From: Arion vulgaris
Lineage: Eukaryota > Mollusca > Gastropoda > Stylommatophora > Arionidae
Assembly (NCBI GenBank): GCA_020796225.1
Contig: CM036762.1
Location: 50,508,407-50,572,406, forward strand
Length of the DNA: 64,000 nucleotides
Direction of reading: 5' to 3'
Part shown: piece by piece, positions 30,850 to 42,514 of the stretch
Layout: every line of letters begins with the position of its first letter
Position numbering within the stretch: the stretch's first letter is position 1
Translations under genes and position numbers: made by a program
Notes under the pieces: generated by a model
What the model saw: the letters and a program-made list of their open reading frames with translations, nothing else
The model's database searches: none
What the model was told of the DNA's origin: nothing

Positions 30850-31390
30850 AGCGTCCAAGAAAAACTATATGGCGTGGCTGATAATCTGAGGTAGACAGCT
30901 GCCTTTATTAGAGAATCCGAAATCCCATTCTAGTGAGAACGCAGAAGACAAACTGTATGGCGTGGTGATAATCTGAGGCAGACGGCTGCCTTTATTAGAG
31001 AATCCGAAATCCCAATCTAGTGAGAACGTAGAAGACAAACTGTATGGCGTGGCTGATAATCTGAGGCAGACGGCTGCCTTTATTAGAGAATCCGAAATCC
31101 TATTCTAGTGAGAACGCAGAAGACAAACTGTATGGCGTGGCTGATAATCTGAGGCAGACGGCTGCCTTTATTAGAGAATCCGAAATCCCATTCTAGTGAG
31201 AACGCAGAAGACAAACTGTATGGCGTGGCTGATAATCTGAGGCAGACGGCTGCCTTTATTAGAGAATCCGAAATCCCAATCTAGTGAGAACGTAGAAGAC
31301 AAACTGTATGGCGTGGTTGATAATCTGAGGCAGACGGCTGCCTTTATTAGAGAATCCGAAATCCCATTCTAGTGAGAACGCAGAAGAAGA
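30850..31390. repeat. 88-bp minisatellite derived from a LINE 3' end
   Basis: Six copies. The unit reads DKLYGVADNLRQTAAFIRES on plus, then stops. The same sequence occurs once, in reverse, at 53,910-53,995 at the end of a LINE remnant. The array therefore amplified a LINE terminus. Confidence 0.92.
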
Positions 31391-31574
31391 AGAAGGATCT
31401 TGTGTAGCATCGAGTGAGTCAGATACAACAATGGTCCCAGTAAATGAAGTATACATAATGGAGATTACATAATGGAAATAATCATGTCGATAATGGCAAT
31501 ATTAAAATAGAATCCCAACCTGCGCTGTGACAACCAGAACAAGCAGACGTAAACCCTCATATTAGAATAGTCCC

Positions 31575-31790
31575 CTAATAGAACCACTGTAACCTGCCAC
31601 GCATATCATCGTAAGAGGCGACTAATGAGGTTTGATGAAATCGAATGCAGGTGTCCTAAACGTGAGAAGTCTATGCGTTTAGGCCTACAAACCAATGTGC
31701 AATGTATACATGTTCTTGGCAAAGATCAAACATATTACATAGAGTGATTAAAATTGGTCGTAAAGAACGAACGCAAAGAAGAAGAAGGGA
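31575..31790 (+). mobile_element. SINE family C
   Basis: 'AGAACCACTGTAACCTGCCA', core with a small insertion ('ATCATCGTAAGAGGCGACTA'), 'GAACGCAAAGAAGAAGAAGG' tail. Confidence 0.82.
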
Positions 31791-32054
31791 TCTCTTGAAA
31801 AATATCCCGTTGGATCTACGAGGTAGCGAACATTTGGAACGAGAGACGAGCAAATAACCACTACGTCACAGATACCCACAGAACTGACATAATAGAACAT
31901 ACATAATAATCATCATCAATAAATGGACACTACATGATATTGTTACAAGAAAGATGAACTTTTCTCTCCATTTATTTTAAGTTTATGTTATAACTGAAAG
32001 CGAAAGAATGCTTCACAACAACATGTTCCCAATGTATTGAGTTGCTAGTTGTGC

Positions 32055-32480
32055 TTAATTGAAGAAACACAATCTTTATAACAACACTATGCTACAAGTG
32101 CCAACCATGTGCGCTGACAAAAGAACAAGAAATGAAAATTACCACATGCGAAATGAGATGCTTGAGAAAGCAGTAAATAAAACAAGAAGAGACCATATAA
32201 GAAATGGGAAATTAGAAGAACAGTCGGAACAACACCTGCTATTAGATTTATTGAAAAACAGAGACTCAAATGGTTTGGCCACTTGGTCAGAATGAACCGA
32301 ATACACCAGTTGCAAGAGCGTACAACCTGAAAATGGAATCATCAAGAGGAAGGGGCAGACCAAGAAAAAGATGGGTTGATGAAGTTACAGACATCTTAAA
32401 ACTGCACAATACCACAACATATCAAGCGACCGAGCGTGCATTATCTCGGAAACCGATCATCAGATAACCGTACGCCTAGC
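32055..32480 (+). mobile_element. LINE ORF2 C-terminal fragment
   Basis: Reads TRNENYHMRNEMLEKAVNKT then RDHIRNGKLEEQ, a FGHLVRMN-type motif in a shifted frame and RGRPRKRWVDEVTD. Two or more frameshifts. Confidence 0.7.
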
Positions 32481-32569
32481 GGCAAAAAAAGCAGAGAAGG
32501 ACAAAAGAAGAAGAAAAGAAAGAAAAAACACAACTGAAATCATCCCCAATTCACAACATATTTAATCCT

Positions 32570-32755
32570 ATAGTACACTTATACGTTGCATAGGGCCTGC
32601 AAGTAATTTTTCCATACCGCTCTGTCCTGGCAACTCGCTCAATCTCTTCCATGGAATTGAACTGATATTTCTTGCATCTCTCAGTCAAGTTCGTCTCAGG
32701 ATTTACCTAGGACGTCCTCTCTTTCTTGAACTCTTTGCCTCCCATTTCAATGCCA
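32570..32755 (-). mobile_element. LINE 3' fragment
   Basis: Second copy of the 27,390-27,575 fragment: 'GCATAGGGCCTGCAAGTAAT', 'CAACTCGCTCAATCTCTTCC', 'GACGTCCTCTCTTTCTTGAA'. Confidence 0.7.
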
Positions 32756-33029
32756 ATTCATAACATATTGAGAGTATTTTCGAACAGATGAGTTTTAGGG
32801 TTATGCGTTACACTCGCTTATTAGACTTAAAGAGAGATGGGTGCTCGATATTGGTACAGCCGAAAGAACGGCATGCCAAATATGCAAAGAGATTGATTAA
32901 TCAACATCCAACTTGCGTGTTGTAGACGCTACTGAATTTGTTGAGGTGGTGATCGGAGCACCTCTGGACTGCTGTGATGATAGTGCTCATATAAGTGATA
33001 ACTAACATACAAAGCACAAAAGTACTCAC

Positions 33030-33090
33030 TTGATGTAATAAGGCACTTTGTTACCAGCAACTGCTCTTTCCCATGGGCTGTCAACAGATT
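33030..33090 (-). CDS. DMD: Dystrophin exon, first half of WW domain (61 nt)
   Basis: Acceptor TCTTTTTCAG and donor GTGAGT bound 61 nt, the same length as human exon 62. The G from the previous exon plus AA gives Glu, then SVDSPWERAVAGNKVPYYI and a split Asn. PWERA and PYYIN are the first tryptophan and the tyrosine block of the WW domain, which binds the PPxY tail of beta-dystroglycan together with the EF hands. The next exon (second tryptophan) is not found. Confidence 0.96.
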
Positions 33091-33384
33091 CTGAAAAAGA
33101 CATAGCAACGACACAGCGTTTACTTTATTAATTTTACGGTAACTCGTGTGAACCAGAGCCAACTATAAACTACTATATCAAGGCTGTGTGTGAACACACA
33201 TACATTTAGTCGATAACGGTTAATTAGGTCACCGGTTAAACGGATTAGTCTTTTATTTGGGACAAATCTTCAAGAAAAAGCTAATCGAGTAAACAAACAT
33301 AGCTAATTGTTTTTTATTTTGTGTTCGGTCTACAACGAGTCAACTACGTTTTGTGATTTGTATCTTTTTCTTTTCCTTATAATC

Positions 33385-33480
33385 ATGTTTTGTATCACAG
33401 CGTCAGGATAAGAAGAGATTTCTAGAACAGGCCATCGTGTCTGCTTCATAAACTGTTAATCTCTGAATTCCACTTTGTGC
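33385..33480. mobile_element. Dispersed repeat L
   Basis: 'CACAGCGTCAGGATAAGA' + 'AGAGATTTCTA' and 'CTTCATAAAC' are shared with 37,165-37,270. Confidence 0.5.
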
Positions 33481-33826
33481 GTGGACGGTCTTTTGCTTTG
33501 TGGTTTATATGTGGTTTTATAAGAACGTTGTGCTTCCTGAACGGCGCATTAGCGTAAGAGACGGAAGAGCAAAGCTACGGAGAAGATGAGACAGGTTAGA
33601 AGGGTGCGGACTAAGATCTCATACGACAGCAACATGTATGTCCAAATGCCTCTGCGTTTCCATGCCCAAATCGGGGTCAACAGATATCAATATTTCCCGT
33701 AGAAAGCTGTTGGAAAATCTGATGTACAGAATGGTCAGCATCACTTGGGATGGTCATCACCACTTGGGATGGACAAATAATAGTACACGATGGGCTGTTA
33801 GTGTACAAAATTGGAATAGGGTCTCT

Positions 33827-34005
33827 ATGGCGAAGTGGTTAAGACGTTTGCCTGTAGCTTTGAAGGCTGTGGTTCCAACCGGACCGAATCACATAAGCAA
33901 TATTTTAAAGAGATTCATTAAATTGTTGCTGGAGCTATGGAGTTGGTACTGACAGGGACGGAGGCATATGTGCAAATTCGATGCAATGAGGTCATCCATT
34001 TGTCT
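33827..34005 (+). mobile_element. SINE family A
   Basis: 'TCTATGGCGAAGTGGTTAAG', 'GTGGTTCCAACCGGACCGA', 'TTGTTGCTGGAGCTATGGAG', 'GATGCAATGAGGTCATCC'. Slightly shortened in the middle. Confidence 0.82.
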
Positions 34006-34334
34006 TGAGACTAACAGCTGAAATCTTGTCTTTCACTTTATTTCTTCAATCTTGTCACGTGACGGAACAATATCATTGATCGTCGTCTGATGAAGTAAAC
34101 TAAAGCTGGAACATACAACAATAGTGTACTATATATCTGCAGACAGAAGATATAATAGAAGATTATGTTTCTTATAAAACTGTCGTTACTGCTTGTAGCA
34201 CCGATTTTTAGGGCGGTGTAGGACAGGAGGGACGAAAGCCTGAGGAATTTAATGGCCGCATAGCTAGTGCAGTCGCCGTGAAGCTGTTCAGCCTCTGATT
34301 TTTTTTAATGCACACAACAGAAAACAAATCTTTG

Positions 34335-34405
34335 GTCTTATCATGGATTGAACACAGGTCTCCTGCAAGGAAGCCGCGCTCTATCTATTCGACCAGACAC
34401 TCCTA
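34335..34405 (-). mobile_element. tRNA-like SINE head
   Basis: On minus, 'AGGAGTGTCTGGTCGAATAG' and 'GTTCAATCC' are spaced as A and B boxes. It does not fold as a standard tRNA by eye. Confidence 0.45.
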
Positions 34406-35525
34406 CTATAAATAACAGAAAACATAAAATAAAAAAAAGAACACGAGAGCATAGATCACTAAATCAGCGGTTCTAAAAAGTAATTTGAAGAGCACTGCGT
34501 GTCAATGGTTTCCAATGTTCATAAAATAAGTTAGAAGAGCTAGCTAATAAATGATGATTTAAAAATATAATGGATGATTATTTATCTTTACGAAAAATGT
34601 AGATAGAATAAATTTCAGGAAGCACACGGAGAAAATAATAGCGCAGATTTTTGTAAGCTTAAAAGAATGGGGAGTTTAAGAGGGTGCTCGACGTTCCAAA
34701 TATGCGAAGGTCATTTACAATGCTGTTGAAACATGATATATTTTGTTGTGTTAAATCTGGAAGTTCTTTTAGCTGTAATCAAATACAAATATTGAGTTAT
34801 AAGATAACAATGTATCACATAACTGCAATGTGGAGTTATAGTAATATGACATGAAGTGTTCAATCTTATACTTCTACGCGTCTACCTTGTCACGGTCTTG
34901 ACGAAGGACGGATGTAATCAAACATACCTTGCCCAGAATATGGAATTGTTCAAGTCTGATCTATACAATTCACAAGCTCAGTTATTTCCGTTAGGGGCAA
35001 TTACTTGACGCAATTTCTCTTTTCAAAATTACTATAAGCTCGAAAATAAATTATGAACAATCAGGTGAGTTCAATATTACGTCACATGGTTACTGTACTT
35101 TGCAAAAACAAACTTATCACAATATTCCGTGAATCCAAGTAGTAGTAGCATGTCCCTTGCGGAACGTCACTTCTATCACAGTTCATTTCGTAAACTATGT
35201 GGAAATAATTATGTCAACTGAAAAACCTGGGGCTACACAGTTGTTTCTGCAGTCGGTAAATCTCAGAGATCAAAATAGTGATGCAGACCCAAGCCATATT
35301 TGTGAACTATTCAATTCAAGATGATTAAGACAGTATTACAGCAACGAGGAAGGTTGAGACCGCTTTATAACTAACAAGGATGTAAGCCTTAAGGTTCAAA
35401 GGTTAGTATAGACTATGAGATATTGGTGGAAAGAACTAAACCTCATGCATTAGCGGGGTGATAGTCGATAAGTTACAGCATAATTACTGTATTAAATAAT
35501 AAGCAGCGTTACTACTCAGTCTCGC
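34406..35525. other. No gene recognised
   Basis: Part of the 18-kb intron between the 95-nt and 61-nt exons. Low-copy AT-rich sequence with no array or SINE. Confidence 0.4.
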
Positions 35526-35529
35526 ATGG

Positions 35530-35620
35530 GATTGATCGTCTGTAGCTTAAGCTGTAGTCAGCTCGATCACAACCCAAGCGTACTTGGTTCAAACTCCGCG
35601 GTGGGCAAGTTTGGAACTCA
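35530..35620 (+). mobile_element. SINE family B, 5' part
   Basis: 'CGTCTGTAGCTTAAGCTGTA' to 'GGTTCAAACTCCGCGGTGGG'. Truncated after the tRNA-related head. Confidence 0.75.
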
Positions 35621-35759
35621 GAAAAAACACTTTCCAATTGATTGTCTGGTAAGAAGAAAAAGGTCACATATATATATGTTTTATTTTGATAAACATTTAA
35701 CACGCTTATGTTGAATAAACCAAATTTAAAAACTAAATATTTGTTATCATTTTGTGATG

Positions 35760-36160
35760 CAGGAGGAGACGATTTGGTTACATTAAACAATATACAAGGG
35801 CGGCGTTTAGAACATCCTGGATAGAGAAGAGACAAAACAAAGATATTCTAGAGGACCTGCATATCAAGGAGCATTGGCTCATAAATAACATCATGTCCTG
35901 GAAGATGAAATATTTTGGCCACGTTAAACGCCCCAGTGGTTTAGAGAGAACGGTAATGGTATGCATGGTTCCTAGAGTTCGAGGCAGGGGTACAAGACAA
36001 CGATGGCAGCAGCACCTCAAAGAAACATTGAACACGACACACTGGAGGAGACAGGAGAACTTGCTAGAGACAGAGAATTTTTCAGGCGGGTTGTCATGAA
36101 AGCAACGTTCCGCAAGCTACATGATACTACTTTACATGAATTACGGAACAGTTGATAAGG
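35760..36160 (+). mobile_element. LINE 3' fragment
   Basis: Reads MSWKMKYFGHVKRPSGLERT, then VPRVRGRGTRQRWQQHLKET and a frame-shifted end. The same family is on the minus strand at 58,790-59,240. Confidence 0.78.
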
Positions 36161-36599
36161 AAAACAGATAGAGACCGGAAAAAGTAACGAAAAACTGTTG
36201 GGATCCGATGCTCCACGAAGAGAGGATAGGAATAACAACAACAATAATTACGAAACAGTTGAAAAAAAACCCACATCAAACTAATCATCAAACAGAAGAT
36301 GTCTCATCACATTTACTACAGCAACGATTCAACAACATCAAAACCACTCTTCAAACTTAGGATATATTTTGGCATTTATATTTGATTAACAAGAACAACA
36401 AAATCCTTTCATCACCTCAAACCTTTCTATCAATTTCCCCTTCCTGATGGTTTAATCGAATCTACACGTCATTCTCTACGGAATCTAAAAGCAGGCAAAA
36501 TCCATTTCTCTAGAATTTTATAATGGTAGTCTCTGGTGCGTTTATGCGTGCGAGTATATACAACACTGTTTTATTATTTTATTTATATGTATATATATA

Positions 36600-37120
36600 T
36601 ATATATGTCTGTCTTAAATTATTGCCTGTTTTAACTATTGGTTAAAAAAATATCGACTGACATTTTGTTTAAATTATTTTTCTGTTTTCGTCTAATATAG
36701 TGGCTGCCAGTTTGTCGAAGACTATAATTGCTTAAAATATCGATTGACAGTCTACAACCTTTATAGTTGAAGTTTTCCATTAATATATCTGCTGCCATTT
36801 TATGGAAAAAGTCTGAATTAAAAATATTCATTGAGATTTTGTTGAAGACTTTATTTGTTTGCTTAAAATATCGACTTACAGTTTGTCGATGAATACAGCA
36901 ATTTTTCTAATGACAATTTGTCGAAAAATGCATAAATATCAAAAGACAGTTTGTTAAAGGTTGCGTAAAATATTGAAAAACAGTTTGTCGAAGAATAGGT
37001 AAAATATAGAAAAATAATGTGTTGAAGAGTAACACAAAATATCGAAAAACAGGTTGTCGAAGACTGCATAAAATATCCAATAGAAGTTTGTAGAAAAGTG
37101 CATCAAATATTGATTGAAGC
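36600..37120. repeat. Degenerate 30-37-bp minisatellite
   Basis: About 13 diverged copies of 'AAAATATCGACTTACAGTTT' + 'GTCGAAGAATA'. Preceded by a short (TA)n run near 36,590. Confidence 0.8.
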
Positions 37121-37164
37121 ATTAAGTCTGTAACTTGTGCGTTTTTTTTCCTTTCTCCAACCCT

Positions 37165-37270
37165 GTTTTGCCTCACAGCGTCAGGATAAGAGGAGATTTC
37201 TAAACAAGCAATGTGTGCGCTTCATAAACAGTGTCTTTTGTCGCCTCTGTTATCTCTGAGGTCCATCTTT
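37165..37270. mobile_element. Dispersed repeat L
   Basis: 'CACAGCGTCAGGATAAGAGG' + 'AGATTTCTAAAC', matching 33,385-33,480. Confidence 0.5.
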
Positions 37271-37339
37271 TGATTTGTATCCATTGTATCAGAGCAACAT
37301 TGCTTTTGAGGTGCACTGTCTGTTGGTAATCTGCTTATG

Positions 37340-37560
37340 TGGTAGAGCCATTTAATTTGTTGTTTCTTGATGAAGTTTAGTAATGATGTTATACCAACTT
37401 TTCCCTGATGTCTTCATTTTTCAACCGATCTCTTCTTGTTACCCCCATCATTCTGCGTAGACACTTCATCTCTGTCGTGACTAGTGTTGGGCCAGATATG
37501 TGAGATATGATGTAAAAGTCTTCTGACCATACGTTATTTGCTGGGCAATAAACCATGTCT
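37340..37560 (-). mobile_element. LINE ORF2 fragment
   Basis: The minus strand reads VTTEMKCLRRMMGVTRRDRL then KNEDI, the conserved block after the reverse transcriptase. Confidence 0.65.
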
Positions 37561-37689
37561 GAAGTTGAGAAAGATGTGATGTCTATCTACTTTAGCAGTG
37601 CTAAGCGAGAGTATGTAGCTGCTGATAGCGACATTCTAGCGGATCTCTACGGCGAAAAGGATAAGATATTTGCCTGTCGTTCTAGAAGT

Positions 37690-37920
37690 AGTCTAAAGGC
37701 GATGGATTGACTTCATTGCACTTGGTTTTCCCATTTGACTTCATCATTTTCAGCAGTAATATCAAGTTACCTGCCGAGAGTGTTGTCAATAGCACGAAAT
37801 TCGTAGCTCAAGCAACAATACTAGGGATCACCGGAAATAATTGCACTTGTGACTCGATCCGGATTCAAACCTACACCATTCAGATCGTCAGTCAAACGTC
37901 TTAACCACTTCGCCATAGAA
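37690..37920 (-). mobile_element. SINE family A
   Basis: Minus copy: 3' end 'GATTGACTTCATTGCACTTG' on plus, head 'AACGTCTTAACCACTTCGCC'. A second, head-only tRNA-like piece abuts it at 37,645-37,690. Confidence 0.8.
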
Positions 37921-37984
37921 AAGCGCTGCATGTCGTTTCGAAGTTTCTGGGTTCAAGTGCGAAAAAGACCTTATTGACATAGAC

Positions 37985-38800
37985 AACGATCAAGACGATC
38001 AATTAAACAACCAAATCAACGAATTGCTTTTTGCGGCGACCAAAGTTTAATCTATGAAGATCAGCTACAACATCACATGAATTCATTACTAATAGCATGT
38101 AGGAAGTACAACATGAAAATCAACAAACAAAAGACCGAGACCATGAAAATCAGCAGAACACCAAGCCAAGCAAACATACAAATAGATAACACCAGAGTAA
38201 AGCAAGTTTCTGAATTCAAATATTTAGGCAACATTTTCACAGAGGACGGAAAAGTCGATAGAGAAATAGAGACAAGGTGTCAAAAAGCAAATGCAGTGAC
38301 CTACTAGCTGGCACCATTACTACAACACCCAAAGATCAAGATGAAAGGAAAAGACAGATGATAAAAAGTATTTTCCTACCAACACTTTGCTACCAGTGCC
38401 AAACTTGGTCTCTTACAGCAACACATCACAGAAAGCTCACCACGTGTGAAATGAAATGCTTGAGGAAGGCAGTGGAGTCACCAGGAAAGACAGACTACGA
38501 AATGAGGACATCAGAAGCAGAGTGGGCATAACTTCATGCATCGAATACATCGAAAGACAACAAATGCAGTGGTTTGGACATTTAATGAGAATGAAATAAA
38601 ACCAACCACCAATAATAGCATACAATAAAAAGAGATCGGGTACTAGAGCTAAGGGAAGACCAAGAAAAGATGGATAGACAATATCAAGACCACACTACAT
38701 AAACACGGATACAACACAACAAGGGCGACTCATCTAGCCCTAGAACGCAAATTAAAGCTCCCATCCCCACGCTTAACGGCAAGAGTGGACAGCCAACTAC
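37985..38800 (+). mobile_element. LINE reverse transcriptase C-terminal half
   Basis: Begins at the catalytic motif region (LLFA, where a one-base deletion disrupts the aspartates), then MNSLLIACRKYNMKINKQKT, VSEFKYLGNIFTEDGKVDRE, LPTLCYQCQTWSLT and MKCLRKAVESP. It is the longest RT remnant here. It ends in a LINE tail with 'TAGCCCTAGAACGCAAATTA'. Confidence 0.82.
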
Positions 38801-38837
38801 ATCTTCCACCTGGGAATAGACAATGGACAACATGTGC

Positions 38838-39240
38838 AATTTTTCCATGAGATCTATAGGAATGTCTATGAGATCCGCAGGAATGTCTATGAGATCCGCA
38901 GGAATATCTATGAGATCCCAGAATGCATGGATCCGCAGAATGCATGAGATCCGGAGGAATATCATGAGATCCGCAGGAAAATCTAAATCGCAAGGGAATA
39001 TCTTAGTCCCGAATCTATGAATCGTGAATGTTATGAGATCCCGGAATGTCTGATCCGCAGGAATATCTATGAATCGCAGGAAGTTGAGATCCGCAGAATA
39101 TCTATGAGATCCGCAGGAATATCATGAGATCGCAGGAATATCTTGGATCCCAGGAAAATCTTGATCGCAGGAATATCTATGAGATCCGCAGGAATGTCTG
39201 AGATCCGCAGAAAATCTATGATTCGCAGGATGGAATTCTG
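38838..39240. repeat. 21-bp minisatellite, degrading rightwards
   Basis: About 20 copies of 'ATGAGATCCGCAGGAATGTC' + 'T' (MRSAGMS). Clean at 38,850-38,910, then full of short deletions, again suggesting unpolished sequence. Confidence 0.88.
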
Positions 39241-40640
39241 ACGACAGGGACGGGGTAATATGGGGATCAATAAAATCAGTCCTTCACTTTCAGATCTTTT
39301 CAGGAAAATGTGTGCGACTTGATAGGACCCTCATCATTGCACTTCGATGAATAACCATTGTGCTCTGATCTCTATCTTACACAGAAAGATCTCAGCGGCA
39401 GTATACGAACTCTATAGTACTGGCGAGGATCACCGATGAATTTAGAGAATGGTTAAACTTATATGAACTTTATTATTTGTTACCAATGATTTCTTTGTCC
39501 GGATAGTGACTTTCCAGTATACTCTTATCAGTTTTATACTAGCATGTATTCATTTGAGTGTTCAAATTGTGTGTTCATTTACGTGTTCAAATTGTACCAC
39601 TAGCTTAAAGAAGGAAGATAGCGTCGGAGAGACTTATTTTGGGACACAGGGAAAGAGAAAAAGGATAACAAAACACACGGAGAAAAGTCAGAAATGAACA
39701 TTGTGGTGATTTGATAAATATAAAAAGGATGCCTCAGGACAACATGAGTGGTGAATGTTGGTGAGGATATGTGTTCCCAAGGAAGCTCAAATATTTACCA
39801 TTATTTATATGTAAGTATGCAAAACTCGCACCACTCCCTCTCTCTCTCTATATATAGACATATATGGAACTTAAATTATATAGTTTAAAACTAAATTAAG
39901 AATTTTCAATTCAAATGTTGTATCATCAGTCCTAACATAACATGACATGATATTTCCAGCGAGAGTTACTACTATTACTAAAGATATAGAAAGTAAGTTG
40001 CATGAGTTTGAAAATAGATTAGATGTCTGTGAAAAAAAATAAACATACAATGGGACGAATTCATAAATACATATAGTTTGTGCTTACCTTTATACGATAA
40101 ATACATTTAGTAAGTTATTTCTCAAATAAGATATCAATACAATAATCATGAAATGAACCTTCTAGGAAAGCACAATCAAATCAGCATACATACCCAAAGT
40201 GCACTCCACGAAAGCAACATTCACCGACTCCACAATTACTGAGACTTTAGTCATTTTGTCACTGGATGTGTTTAACTGGTCAACTCTGGGAAAACCTTAG
40301 TAGAATCCACGTACGTATATACACTTAGGGCACACCCATTAGTGTTCAGCACATTTCAGCTAATTAAAAGTGCCTCCAGCTGGTTACTTATACAGAAGAT
40401 TCCTAATACGGTGAACAATTTTTGGATTTCTAGAGTCCAAGTGCGAATCAAAGTAGTGGCTGGAGAAACGATTATACCAGGATTTGAACACTGTCAATTG
40501 GTGTGCAACTCCAGTTTAATATTGATGAGTTAGAACCAATTATCGATTACTAAAGAAACTTCTAGTACGTCTTGTCAGATGAATAATGTATGTAAGGTAC
40601 AGAGCAGCTGGTATATGATGTAATGCTAGTGTAGATACAT
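39241..40640. other. No gene recognised
   Basis: Low-copy AT-rich sequence. A (TC)n/(TA)n tract lies near 39,835-39,860. The stretch 39,975-40,060 ('AAAGATATAGAAAGTAAGTT' + 'GCATGAGTTTGAAAATAGAT') repeats 13,450-13,530. Confidence 0.4.
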
Positions 40641-41085
40641 CATTGTCTATATTTATAATGCCACCAACAACAGATAAGGAGAACATGGTTTTGTGTGAGA
40701 AAGAGAGATAAAATGTCTTAGAAGAGCTGCAGGTGTGGCAATAAGAGACAAAATTAGAAATGAAGAAATCAGAAGGAGACTGGATGTGAAACCAGTTATG
40801 CAATTCATAAGAGAACAGATTAACTGGTTTGGACACCTGGCCAGAATGCCCTGGTATCGCCTACCACAGAGAGCCACACAGAAAAGTATAATGAGTACAA
40901 GGCAAGAGGAAGACCACGCAAAGATGGAGCGACGGCATCAAGAACAGCCTTACGAACATGAATATCAGCTTACAAAGTGCCTTAAAAAAGCACACACAAG
41001 ATCACTAAGTTTCACCCCCAACACTTCTATAAAGAAGTCAATGGTGGAAGAGAAGAAGAAGAAGAGAGATAAAATGAATGCAAAC
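40640..41085 (+). mobile_element. LINE ORF2 C-terminal fragment
   Basis: Reads AIRDKIRNEEIRRRLDVKPV, REQINWFGHLARMPWYRLPQ, then a frame-shifted end and TRSLSFTPNTSIKKSMVEE. The last part recurs at 54,540-54,675. Confidence 0.75.
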
Positions 41086-41240
41086 ACAATTTATACAACA
41101 GGAAAGAAAAAGAATGCAAGAGTAAGAGGGCGCACAAGAAGAAACTGGACCGATGGAATTAGAGACATATTACAGGTACAGGGAATAAGGATAATCCGTA
41201 CCATTTATCGGTCGCTGGAGGATCATCAGCTATTACTCTT
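41060..41240 (+). mobile_element. Second LINE 3' fragment, abutting the first
   Basis: Reads GKKKNARVRGRTRRNWTDGI then RDILQVQGIRIIRTIYRS. A different family from the preceding fragment. Confidence 0.65.
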
Positions 41241-41860
41241 CAAGAACAATCCTAATATGTTCAGTTATTTGATCAACGTCATGGCACATTGGACATTTCC
41301 ATGCGTGCTCTGTCCTCCGCTGCAGCAGCCATCCTAAAGTCCACTTGTTCATCGTACCCATGAGAAATTGATTAGTATACCGTCGCTCTCTACCACGAAG
41401 ACGACATTGTCTGGCATGTCCAAACTTGACTACTTCTTGCACTTGTGTCTGAGATTTGCCCACATCAAACAAATGCGCGCGTACCACATTGATGGCATCG
41501 GCTATGTCGATACTTCTTCCACATTGAGTCGGGACATTGTTTGTAAGAAAGTACGTTCGTTGCCTAACACTCCAGCAAGTGTCCAAGTGTGTACAGCTAA
41601 GTCAGTGTCTTGAGATGTGATTTCCGAATGCTGTCCACCCACTCTACGCGTAGACTTCCAGATTCAGTCATTCGAAGCATATTCATTGAGTCTGATATGA
41701 TAATCGTATGTGTAACATGTTGCTCAGCCACCCACGAGAGAGCTCTGGTTATATATAATAAAGGCCCCACCAGCAACTTTTTTTTAGAAAGCTGGGTGGA
41801 ATAGACTTTTTTGAAGATAGGCGCCCCAAAATGTGTCATCTCTTTCCAGATAAAAAAGGT
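41230..41860 (-). mobile_element. LINE RNase H and zinc-knuckle region
   Basis: Minus strand: RALSWVAEQHVTHTIIISDS (RNase H) with ESGSLRVEWV, then FGHARQCRLRGRERRYTNQF and CPMCHDVDQITEHI. The order is RNase H then CCHH-like zinc motif. One frame break between them. Confidence 0.8.
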
Positions 41861-41889
41861 AGCGACAGAGCACTTACAACAGTAGCTCC

Positions 41890-42430
41890 AACGATGATGT
41901 CTAATGTTTCAGTCTTATCTTATCTTAACCACATTTGTCGTGAAGCGTCGTGGGAGAGTTAGTTTTCTATCTTGTGCCAGGTGTGTTGCGCTTGACGTTG
42001 TCAGTCCATGCTTTCGCAGGGACTCTGAGATGTTATCTATCCATCGTGTTATTGGTCTGCCTCGTGCTCTGCACCCTGAGTATCGATTATTGTAGGCACA
42101 TGATGGTAGTAAATGTGGTTCCATTCTCATTAGATGGCCGAACCACTTGATTCTTTGCTTCTCGATGTACTGTATGCATGGTATAGTACCAACGATGCTT
42201 CTGATATTCTCGTTTCTTACTCTATCTCTCCTTGTAACGTTGACAGCTTTTCGTAGACATCTCATTTTACATGTTGTAATCTTTCTTTCTTGTGTCTTAG
42301 TCAGGGGCCATATTTGGCACTGATAGCAGAGAGTTGAAATAAATATGCAGTTTATCAGTTGTCGTTTGACAGCCATTTTAATGCTTGGGTGTTTTAATAG
42401 TGGTGACAGTTGGTATGTCACTGTATGTCA
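41890..42430 (-). mobile_element. LINE reverse transcriptase C-terminal region
   Basis: The minus strand is open for 168 residues: PLLKHPSIKMAVKRQLINCI, STLCYQCQIWPLTKTQERK, CLRKAVNVTRRDRVRNENI, IKWFGHLMRMEPHLLPSCAY and ARGRPITRWIDNI, ending KIR. Same family as 37,985-38,800. Confidence 0.85.
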
Positions 42431-42514
42431 ATGTTTCAGTAATACATAAAATCTTAACTATACGTTTTCAAATATACTAGGAAACAGGAGGTGTAAGTAG
42501 TTACGCTGTTGTCT

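Noticed and set aside
31990..32050. Candidate second WW exon (Asn to Trp spacing fits on the minus strand)
   Set aside because: The WW-specific Thr-Thr and Asp-His-Pro are absent and there is no donor at the needed length. Coincidental spacing.
33827..33890. tRNA gene
   Set aside because: A- and B-box-like sequences belong to the head of SINE family A. The same sequence recurs with a SINE body throughout the window and does not form a proper acceptor stem.
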